A stretch of 64,000 nt of DNA from Sipunculus nudus (Eukaryota > Annelida > Sipuncula > Golfingiida > Sipunculidae). This document shows positions 35,501 to 45,169 of this stretch, piece after piece. Where the stretch lies: the NCBI GenBank assembly GCA_026874595.1, contig CM049307.1:42042362-42106361 (forward strand). The letters are read 5' to 3'. Under the pieces are notes generated by a model. The model ran no database searches and was not told the origin of the DNA. It was given only the letters and a program-made list of their open reading frames with translations. The position numbers and the translations under genes are program-made. Position 1 is the first letter of the stretch, and every line of letters starts with the position of its first letter.

Positions 35501-38500
35501 TTTTTAGCGAACCTTTGAGCTTATGCGATGGTGTGGCGTTGTCCATCGTCTGTACGTTAACCCATACTATCTTGAAAACGGCAAGAGTTAGCATCTTGAA
35601 ATTTTATGCAAAAAATTAGTTATCTGAAAAACTCTATCGGATTTTGCTTATTTTTTGTCTAACTCCATTTTCTTAGATTTTATTGGGAAAAAGCTTAAAA
35701 AGCTTCAAAAATCTTCTTCTCAAAAACTGTTCAGCCAAATTGTTCAATATTTCACAGAAATGATTCCTGGAACAATCTTTCGAATGGTTTAAGTTCGGTG
35801 ATTTTTGGCCGAGTTACAGGAAGTTGAACTTAGTCATCTGTCCAAAAAAGCATAGTACAATCTCAGAAGCGGCTGGAGCTATTATCACCAAATTTTTTGC
35901 CAATGTTGGTTACATGAAACATATCTGAAATTGAGGTATTAGTGGTGCCTCTTGCATCGGCCTTTTTTGTACAGGGGTCATCAGTGCCGGTATCATACTG
36001 ACGGCTACAAAAAACTTCTTCTCTGAAACCATATGGCTAAATTGTTTAATATCACACAGAAATGATCCTAGGGTAGTGCTTTCTGAAATTTGTTCAAATG
36101 GTCTCAGTTCAGTGACTTTTGGCCGAGTTATGGGAAGTTGAATTTAGTCATATGCCATAACATCCCATTTTAGCTAAGTGGCTACAAAGATCTTCTTCTC
36201 AAAAACCACTGGGCCAAATTCTTAAATCTCACACATTAATTATCCTTAGATGTTGATAATTCAAGTTTGTTCAAATGATTTTGGTTCAGTGATTTTTGGC
36301 TGAGTTATGAGAAGCTGAACTTAGCCATTTTGCTGTATTTTTCCATATGAGTCATAAACCTGTAAAACGTTTTTTGACTGACGCCACTGAGGCAAATTTG
36401 TTTAATATTTTACAAGAATAATCAACTGAATAATTCTTATTATAATTGTCTTTTATGGTTCCAAAGAATGAATTTTAGCTGAATTATAAAGATTGAATTG
36501 AGTCATTTTACCATATATGTAAGCTATGTGAAGCAAATACATCTAGCCTGGCACCTGTTTATCAGCATCCATTACATCATGCCTCTAGACATTTAGATTT
36601 CAGGTTATCTATGGTTAATATTGACAAGAATGTTTTTTAAAAGCTTTTAAAAAATGTAGATTTATGATTTTAGATATTCCTCATACCAGGTAATGTTTAC
36701 AATCACAGGTATACAGCTCTTTGTGGGTATATAAAGATGGCTGTACATTGATTATAAATAATAGGTATCCATACTCAACTTAATTCAAGATTTTGCCATC
36801 AGTGAGATGTATCTGTATTATAATTTTGCATTCAATATGCATTTGTAGTCATTTTTAGCGAACCTGTGAGCTAATGCGATGGTGTGGTGGCGTCCGCCGT
36901 CTGTATGTTAACCCATACTATTTTGAAAATGACTGGAGCTAGCATCATGAAATTTAATACAAAAAATCAGCCATCTGAAAAACTCTGCATTTTCTTAGAT
37001 TTGGTAGAGAAAAAAGTAAAAAACCTTTAAAAATCTTCTCCTCCGAAACGGTTAAGCCAAATTGTTCAATATTTCACAAATATAATCTTTTATACCATCT
37101 CTCTCAAGTTTGTTTGAAAGGTTCAAGTTCGGTGAATTTTGGCAGAGTTATAGGAAGTTGAACTTAGTCATCTGTCAAAAAAGCATACTAAAATGACAGT
37201 CTCAGAAACGGCCGGGGCTATCATCACCAAATTTTATGCCAGTGTTGGTCACATGAGTCATATATGAAATTCAGGTATTGGTGGTGCCACCTGCATTGAC
37301 CTTTTTTTGTTCGGGGGTCATTGGTCATCTGTACATTAACCCATAATTTCTAAGGAATGGCAGGAGCTACCATCCCCAGATTTTATACAATAATCTGTCA
37401 CATATCAAATGTTGTGGGATTCAGCTTATTTTTTTTGCTATCTGCGTTTACTTAGATTTTATAGGGAAAAAGCTGAAAAACCTTTAAAAGTCTTCTTCTT
37501 GAAACGGTCCAGCCAAATTGTTCAATATTTTGCAGAAATGATCCCAGAGGCAAGCCCTCTCAAGTTTGTTCAAATGGTTTGCATTTGATGAATTTTAGTG
37601 GAGTTACACGAATTTGAACAGTCATTTGGCCAAGTAAGCATACTGACATAGTAACCTCAGAAATGACAGAAGCTAGCAATACCAAGTCTTGTGCAAATGT
37701 TGGTCACATGACTCATATTTGAAGTTGCAGATTTTGTGTTGCCACCTACATTGACTGGTTTTTTATGGGCAAAAGCCTCATAATTTTAGCCTCTTTCAGC
37801 TTAAAATGTTTATGGTGAAACTGTCAAGTTGAATAGTTCAGTTTTTTTCAAAAGAATTATCCTAGGACATGGTTCTTTCAATCACATCAGAAAAGCTTTT
37901 GTTAGTCTTATGGCCATTATTATGTCTATTTCAAACTAAGGACTGCAAAACTGTTAGTTTCTTCTACAAAATTATTGTTTCAATTATAACTTCTGTAACA
38001 TTGCACAAAAATTATTCTTAGGTGGCCTTTGTTCAAGTTTACTTGAATGATTTTTGGCAGAATTATTGGACCTTTAACAATGAAAGAACTGCATCAGGGT
38101 CCCTGCATGAGCTTATGCAATGGTGTGGCTACTATTTCAGACTTGGTAACAGGCTAGAGGTCAGTCTTGATCTATTTATAGCTTTGGCAGACTGCCAACT
38201 GCATCAGATTAGGCAACAGGTCAAGAGTTCACTCAGTGCAGTAGCTGCATTCTATTTATAGTGTTAGCAGACTGCCCACTGCATCAGATTTGGCACCAAA
38301 GTTCAGCCTGGATCTATTTATAGCTTTGGCAGACTGCCAACTGTGCAGTTGGCCCCTTGCATCAGACTCAAGGCAATTTTGATGTATTGGCCTGATATTT
38401 TGACCTGTCTATGTGTCTTTGATGGCTTTCTCATTCACAAGACAGGTGTCGCCACCTACAATTACTTTTGCACAGTGTATGTGCCTGCTTATTTCTACAG

Positions 38501-38899
38501 AGGAATTTGATATATTAGCCTGAAATTGGGCATATATATACATATCGAATAGCTTTGTCGTATACAAGACTGGTGGTGCCACTTACAATAATTTTTGCAC
38601 AGTGTGTGTCCCTGCATATTTTCAGGAGGGGTTTGATATATCAGTCTGAAATTGGGCATATGTATATATCTCTGATAGCTTTGTTGTATACAAGACTGGT
38701 GGTGCCAGCTACAATCATTTTTGTGTTGTGTGCACCCATGCCAGAATTTCAGCAGTGATGTTTGTGTAATTGTTTCTTATTCAAAATGTTTAGTACTTGC
38801 ATTGTTCATATACATGAGAAGTAATGGTCCAGCATTGAAGCATTATACCTGGTGTATTTCCCAATGCACAGGTTCGCATTAGGCCTGTAGGCCTTGTTT
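35501..38899 (+). mobile_element. GCGAACC-family Helentron-like element, copy B
   Basis: Starts TTTTTAGCGAACCTTTGAGC with an internal restart at about 36856 (AGCGAACCTGTGAGCTAATG). Ends GCACAGGTTCGCATTAGGCC, then TGTAGGCCTTGTTTT. CACAGGTTCGC is the exact inverse of GCGAACCTGTG. It is collinear with copy A over most of its length. Differences: it lacks A's 85-bp duplication and the stretch around the 22-bp units, and has about 270 extra bp near 36520-36790. Two independent insertions of the same master, or a local duplication, could explain the pair. Confidence 0.8.
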
Positions 38900-38939
38900 T
38901 AAATTATAAAATGACAACAATCATATCAGTTTCTCAGCT

Positions 38940-39836
38940 GTGATTCCATCTAGTGTCCCAAAACCTGGTGTGGATGCCATATAGTTATCACCCTGTCTGT
39001 CTGTCTGTTCGTCTGTCTGTCTGTTTGTCCATCCTTTTATCCACAGAAATTTGTTTCCAGATGATAACTCCAGGTTGGATTTTACATATGGATTTCAAAC
39101 ACGACTTAAAATGATCCACCACTAAAGAAAGAACCTGTATGATTTTTTGGTCATTAGGTCAAACGTCAGGGTCACAAAACTCACTTATTTAAAAAAATTA
39201 TGGCTGCATTTTAAGCCAAGCTTTTCATCCCAAACTTTCTGTCTTGCACATTTAGCTGACTTACCAGTATGGGGAGAGCATAAATGAATTTGGGGTCACT
39301 AGGTCAAAGGTCAAGGTCACAGGGGCCATTTGTTCACAAGTTAGTTTCCAGGTGATAACTCAAGTTTAGTTTGACATATTGGTTTCAAACTTAACTTATA
39401 TATGGCTCACAACTAAAGTAAGAACCCTGTTGATTTTGGTGTCCAAAGGTCAAAGATCAAGGTCACAGGACCCATTTCTTTAAAAGGAATGTTTATGCAT
39501 TTCAAACCAAACTTTTCATCACAAACCTTCCATCTTCAAGATATTACTCACCTGCCGATAGGGGACGATTCTTTTCAATTTAGGGTCATAGGGTCAAAGG
39601 TCAAGGTCACAGGGCCCATCAATTCACAAATTAGTTTATGGATGATAATTCTGCCTTGGCTAGAGGGATTGGCTTCAAACTAGATCTATTAATGACCCAC
39701 CACTTAAGTAAGAAACATTTTGATTTTCAGGGTCCTGAGGTCAAAGGTGAAGGTCACAGGATGGTTATTCTGAAAAATGTCTTCAAAATATCCTTATAGA
39801 CAAATACAGCTGATGTGGAAACCCCTGGGTCCCTAG
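38940..39836 (+). mobile_element. GGTCAAGGTCAC-repeat element
   Basis: After a (CTGT)n-type microsatellite near 38995-39030 come about four diverged units of roughly 140-150 bp. Each includes GATAACTC or similar, a TTTCAAAC phrase, and GGTCAAAGGTCAAGGTCACA. The 3' end is GGAAACCCCTGGGTCCCTAG|T: an ACCC-CT-GGGT hairpin and CTAGT, comparable to the other Helentron-like families. The 5' boundary is approximate. The next element (AGCTCAG) starts directly at the CTAGT end. Confidence 0.65.
39301..39760 (+). promoter_or_regulatory. Array of DR1 nuclear receptor half-site clusters in the element
   Basis: AGGTCAAAGGTCAAGGTCA is perfect at 39301-39319. It is near perfect at about 39591 (GGGTCAAAGGTCAAGGTCA) and altered at about 39446 and 39738. 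Two AGGTCA half-sites one base apart form a DR1, the consensus for HNF4/RXR/COUP-TF-type receptors, and a third half-site follows. This is inherent to the repeat family; activity is inference. Confidence 0.45.
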
Positions 39837-39837
39837 T

Positions 39838-40604
39838 TAGCTCAGTTGATGTTAAGTCGTCTGAGCTATAATCATGGTCCTTTGTCTGTCGTCCTGCTGG
39901 CCATTAACAGGTCATGTTTGGAATCGTTGGAACTACAAATCCAAAATTTGGCATACAGTTAGATGTCTCCTACCATACTGAAAATTGGGTCACTAGGACT
40001 TCATTCCTTCGAGATAAAAAGGAAAACCTCAATTTTCGATTAAAAAACCCATTTTTACACTTCAAAACTACTTCAAAACCTACTTTCATAACCACTGATC
40101 TGACTTTGATCATATTTGATATACATATTCTTCTTTGCTATGTACATGCCAGAAATTATGTAAGTATTGCCTAATTTTTTAAGTTACAGGCCCCAACATA
40201 ATGCACTTTGAAAAAAATCAAGAAATATATTTACTTGATTAACATGAGAACTGCTGAAGCGAGAGACTTTTTTTCAGGGTATAACATTATTTAATCAGGA
40301 TTAATTGGATACCCAAAATTAGATCTGAATTTAGGAATTTTATTAGTTATTAGCAAAAATATAAAATCAGTACCTTAAATTTTGCCCAAATTTGGCTATG
40401 GCATGTTTTTTTCCTCCAACTGCTGTGGATTTAATTTTCACAGCATGTTTAAATAAGCTTTCATCTGTTAAAATCTGAAAGCCATTTTCTCTTAGCTTAT
40501 CAAATGCTAATATATATGAAAAACCAAAAGAAATAAGTATATTTTGCATTTGATAAAATTTTCAAAAATTAAGCTGAGCGACATGACCCATGGGTCCCTT
40601 GTTT
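39838..40604 (+). mobile_element. AGCTCAG-family element, short form
   Basis: Starts TTAGCTCAGTTGATG with GTCGTCTGAGCTATA. Ends AGCTGAGCGACATGACCCAT, then GGGTCCCTTGTTTTT. At about 0.77 kb it keeps both termini of the 2.6-kb form but lacks most of the middle, so it is an internal-deletion derivative with complete ends. Confidence 0.8.
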
Positions 40605-40689
40605 TTAACTTTCTGCATACTAAGTTTTGTTCTGCTTTATAAAAATAATCTTGAAACCTGCTGTAAATACATTACTTAAATGTCATTAC

Positions 40690-40995
40690 ATGTTTTATGG
40701 GCAATGTCATAACTTGATGTTAATATAATAGAGCCCAGTCATCACCTGTTATTTGTAAATCAGGGCAAAATCATAACCTGTTAAGAACTAGGTTCATAGT
40801 CTAATGTTAATATAGTAAAACAAAGTCAAAACCGGATGTTAATATACCGGAGCAAATTCAAAACCAGATGCTAATATTTAAGAGCGAAGTCAAAACAGGT
40901 GGCTGTTTTGAGTAAAGTCTAAAGTGCCTGTTTTCTTGAATAGATTACAGTGAAGTCAGAACCTGATATTAAGCCAGTCATTGCCTGTTATTTAT
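40690..40995 (+). repeat. Diverged short tandem repeat
   Basis: Phrases of the type AAAGTCAAAACCGGATGTTAATAT recur with changes about every 40-50 bp (GTCATCACCTGTTATTTGTA, ATCATAACCTGTTAAG, GTCAGAACCTGATATTAAG). Similar in style to the 18-kb minisatellite. Confidence 0.55.
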
Positions 40996-41795
40996 ATGCT
41001 TTGGTTGCCATTTTGTTTGCGGGTGTTTCAAATTTGCAATTGTAATTTATTATTGGGAAATTATTGCTAAAATTAAACCCTCATCAATAATGTGCCCATC
41101 ATTGAAGGGAAGATGTGATGGAACATTTTAATACATGTATATAAATGATAATAGATCTTGTGTGATGCTCATAAATCAAAGACTGCTATCATAAATGATA
41201 ACAAACCTTTCAAATAATCTGCCGATAATGAACAAGAATTTCCACTTGTTTGATTTTCATCCAGTTTTTTCTTTAGTTATTGAGGAAAAACGACTAATTT
41301 TCAATAAAACATGATGATGACTCGGTCACCATCATTCATTAAAGAAAATAGTGGGAAAGCGTAATGCAGACAGCTATTAATGTAAATAGATGGGTAAGAA
41401 GATTTTGAGTTCATGTTTGCTGTGCTTGGGTTAACAAGCCACTGTCACCAAGGCAGTCATTAATATTACCTGTGCTAAGTATATAATCAATAAATATACC
41501 TTTATTTTTATAATCAAGCATACAGTCAGCATCTAATTAGACATGTTTATTTCATCAAATTAAACAGATTCACTATTTAATAAGCAGATCACAGTAATAT
41601 AATTTTACTTATCAGTATCTGTTATAATAGTCAAAGCATAATTTGTATAATCAATTTAATAAATGAATACTATGGTTAATTTGAGCAAAAAGAATCACAC
41701 AGCTGATAAGGTATTTACATTGAACGCTTGAGTCAAGTGATAGGGAAGTGCTACATTGAATATTGATGGTGAACTACCCTCAGCTTCATGTGTAG
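40996..41795. other. Low-copy AT-rich sequence
   Basis: Nothing recognised beyond AT-rich intron-like DNA. Confidence 0.45.
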
Positions 41796-42480
41796 TTATG
41801 TGATTAAATGCAGGGTTAGCCTTTGGCTGGTTTGCATCAACATGAATATGAATAACAGATTCATGCCACCATGTAAAGACAGCCGGACATGTGGGGAGCG
41901 GTCAATATGTGTATTTACACGCCAGCCGATATAGAGAGTGCTGCCCCTCCCCAGCGCAAGTCGCTGCGGTGACTCGCTGGTTACCTCCGACAGACAGAAG
42001 GCTGTATTGTGACAGATTAACATTGAATTAAGATTAGTTCTGTGGAAAGGGCCTCCCCGCACGGTGTAGGATAAAGGGGGCGAGCTAACAGAGCAGTCGC
42101 GTAAAACCATGGCAGAATATTGATTCTTCACCCACTGTTGTCATGTGTCATGTTTAATTGAAGATTGCCATTGATTTCAGGCGTCTCCTTGCATCTGATC
42201 AACTCGGCCATATTTGTGCATTTCATAAATGTATTATTTCTGGCCGATGGGAATCTGTAGGCCCAAGCAGATGCATGTGATTGTAACGTTGACAGTGCTA
42301 GTGCCCAGTAGCACCTCGGAAACTCGATAAATGAGCAGCCGCCTGGCTCAGTTCAGTAGCTTTATTAATAATCAATGGCCTAATTACTCTAATGATTGCT
42401 GTGACTACTCCCCCTCTGCATTATGGGTATATTTACAAAGGTAACCGTTTAGTTCCCTTGCTGCTTTGCGCACAAAGTTT
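41796..42480. promoter_or_regulatory. Enhancer-like, compositionally distinct block
   Basis: Balanced-composition island in AT-rich DNA. It has a dense set of homeodomain-type cores: TTTATTAATAATCAATGG at 42361, CCTAATTACTCTAATGATTG at 42379, GATTAACATTGAATTAAG near 42016. G+C-rich phrases such as GACTCGCTGGTTACC and GGGCCTCCCCGCACGG are also present. A 111-codon minus-strand frame (42131-41796) has no recognisable domain. I read it as a candidate developmental enhancer; this rests on composition and motifs only. Confidence 0.35.
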
Positions 42481-43135
42481 TAAACAGCCGTATTATCCTT
42501 GTCCTTGAACAAGCCTTATCAAGCAGCATAAAAAAAAAGTAATGAATGTGAAAATTAAAAAATAACTATTTAGCCTATAAAAATTAGGCGACAGGTTTAT
42601 TCATTGTTTATCACGGTTAGTGGAGTTGGAATTATGAAACTTATGGCTGGCTTGAACACTTTTATTTTAAAATAAAATGGAGAAAGGACTTTATTCATTC
42701 AGTGGACTTATTGTCAGAATTACCACACCCTTTAAAATTGCTGTTCTGTAGATGAATTGAAAAGACAAACATTTCAAAGTAATAACTTGTAGTACACTAC
42801 ATGACTTGAGTCAGTGTCAGTCATGCTGAGCTATAGAGGTGGGTTTTTGGCCATCCTGCCATCTGCTAGCATGGCATTCACTATAATTTTTGGAATTCAA
42901 AATTAAAACATTGCACCCTTTTAAAGTTGATATAATTTTTTTAATGAAAGTTCCGATGAGATCAAAGCTACTCAAATTCTGTGAGCAGTAGGGCAAAACA
43001 TGATTTTGAGCACCTTGAAAGTCATTTCTTTTTAGTGTTTGTTGTTGCTTACAAATTATTTTGTTTTGTATCATAACATGAATGTGTATTAATATAGAGA
43101 GTGCCTTCCCACACGGGGATATATAATATATATAT

Positions 43136-43809
43136 TGTTACGGAACCTAATAACAACAGATCACGAAGTCATGACTAGCATAAATTTTGTTATGGAGATA
43201 AAAAAATCAGATTATGTAACACTAGGCAGCGTGAAATGTCTAGGGGAATGAATAAAGAAGTCAGTGGTTTTTTGTTGACAATTATAATTTATTCTTAAAA
43301 CAACTCTAAATAAATCTTGTCAGAGAATAATAGTCAATTTCAATCCCAAAATCAATCTGTTTTAATCCAAAAGTGAAGTTCTGGTAATAGTCCCAAAGGC
43401 AAACTGAAGACTGTATAAAATCTGTTAAAAATTTCGAAGAATATCTATATAATAATTCTATAATTATCAGAAAGGTCCACAAACTGACTCACACTCTTCT
43501 GTGTCTACTGGAATATTTCTCTCTCTCCTCTCTCGGCTCTAAACTAAGCCCCTATTTATAAATTTTCACCTTAAGCCCAGAACTTTCCATTTCACGAACA
43601 ATCCAAAGAACACAACAAGACGTGCGCTCATAGAGTGCAAACAGCCCAGAAAATTCCAGATTAGCACAAACACTGTGTCTTTACATGCCAGGTCAACCAG
43701 TATGATTACACTGAGTGCCGTGTCTCTACAGGCCATAGCAACGCCCAGGGCTTGAGCCTAACATGAATCAGAATGTCAACAGGGCTCAATAAAAGAGACA
43801 CCTGTAACA
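43136..43809 (+). mobile_element. Solo LTR of an LTR retrotransposon
   Basis: Starts TGTTACGG and ends CCTGTAACA, with the inverted TGTTAC/GTAACA termini usual for LTRs. It is flanked by ATAT on both sides, a 4-bp duplication. Promoter and polyadenylation signals are in the order expected for a plus-strand LTR: CCCCTATTTATAAATTTTC (TATA type, about 43551) and CTCAATAAAAG (AATAAA, about 43786). There is no second LTR or internal region in the window, so a solo LTR left by recombination is the simplest reading. The ATAT flank lies in an AT-rich run, which weakens it. Confidence 0.68.
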
Positions 43810-43813
43810 ATAT

Positions 43814-44398
43814 TTGTATCCGCCAAAACAAAGTTTTTGTTGTTTTTGACTGGGTTCTGCCGCCGCGGCGTTCGTTTCCAGAATAGAACTCGGACACCAC
43901 TGGACAGATTTTCCGAAACTTTACACGATTATCGGGTCACATGTGAACTGGTGCCAAAATATTTTGCGTTGACCTCTGACCTTTCCTCTCTCCAGTGCGT
44001 CCATCTGTGCATCTGTTTTGACACATTAACCCGCATATCCCAGGAACCATTTGACCAATCAGGAAAAAAATTTTGCACAAATGCTTTATAACATACATAA
44101 AAACTGGTGGGGCCACCTGCAACCATTTTTGCACAGCGTCCGTCTGTTTGTCTGCCGTAGGATAAAATCATATATAAGTAGTGGTTTGACTTTTTGCATA
44201 TGTATACAACTTGGACAGCTTTCTGGATTTTGTCGTAGGTGGTGCCACCTACATTCACATTTTGGCTGCAGACATCCATGCTCATAGCTACACGCCTCAC
44301 TCTATTTCCCCTTGCCACTCAATCCATGCCTCACTTCACGTGTCCCACTCTGATTACAGCGGATACACGTAGTTGCTTGTCGACTTCCCGTATTCTAG
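43814..44398 (+). mobile_element. Helentron-like element, TTGTATCC family, short
   Basis: 5' TTGTATCCGCCAAAACAAAG; 3' GCGGATACACGTAGTTGCTT, then GTCGACTTCCCGTATTCTAG|T. Subterminal GCGGATACA is inverse to the 5' end and the 3' hairpin is slightly decayed. Internally it keeps about one 280-type unit (ATCCCAGGAACCATTTGACC, GGTGGTGCCACCTAC) in place of the three or more in the 14350 copy. It begins four bases after the solo LTR. Confidence 0.82.
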
Positions 44399-44587
44399 TT
44401 TTATATATATATAGCATGCTCAGTTTAAATACAATTTTGCCAAAAATTATTTTTACTTTATACAAAAATTTAATTTTTTTATAACAAATTAATGAGTTGC
44501 CCCTAAAAATTTGGTCAGAAGGAAAGTAAATGTAAGCCACATCTCAGTGATCCTAAGATGAACGTCATGACCCATGGGCCACTTGTT

Positions 44588-45165
44588 CATAATAAAATGT
44601 TTAATAAATAATTCCACTGATTGGTTTAATCAGGTCGTCAGTTTCTTTCAAATCAGGAAAGAAAAAGATGGGAGAATTGTATTTGTCGGCCTGTGCATGG
44701 CTTCAAAATTGAGGCCTGTTATGACCAATGGATCAATTTCATCAAATTCACATGATTGGAATGTGTAAAAAGAACATCTCATTTCCTGATTTTGTGGGCA
44801 ATGTCTGGAGTGATCTAATCAGGTGATGGTTTTGTTTCAGTTGCATGAGTATTATAACTTGAAATGGTAATACTGGAAAATGCAAAACAGTCCTAAGAGT
44901 CATGTTATCCATAATGTTTCAATATTACAAACTTTTCTGCTTTTGTAAATGCAACATTCTTTTCCTCAAAGGTCATTGTTATAGATCTTAAACAAGAAAA
45001 TGCCATTTCTGCAGAAACATTTTTAAATTCCATAAATTAATTATTTAAAAGAAGGTGATAGGAACATGCTGTTGGCTAAGAATATTCTGGTGACATCCTG
45101 AATGCATACAGATTCGAGGTTACATACCATTTTGTTCACTTCACTACACATGAACAATCCTCCCC
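44588..45165. other. Low-copy AT-rich sequence
   Basis: No feature recognised. Confidence 0.45.
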
Positions 45166-45169
45166 TTAA

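Larger units (their letters stand above)
42800..44587 (+). mobile_element. AGCTCAG-related element split by a solo LTR and a Helentron-like element
   Basis: The left part carries GTCATGCTGAGCTATAGAGG (about 42821) and GGCCATCCTGCCA. The right part ends ACGTCATGACCCATGGGCCA, then CTTGTTC (44560-44587), the worn family 3' terminus. Between them are the solo LTR (43136-43809) and the TTGTATCC-type element (43814-44398). That both halves belong to one insertion is inferred from their order and orientation. Confidence 0.55.
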
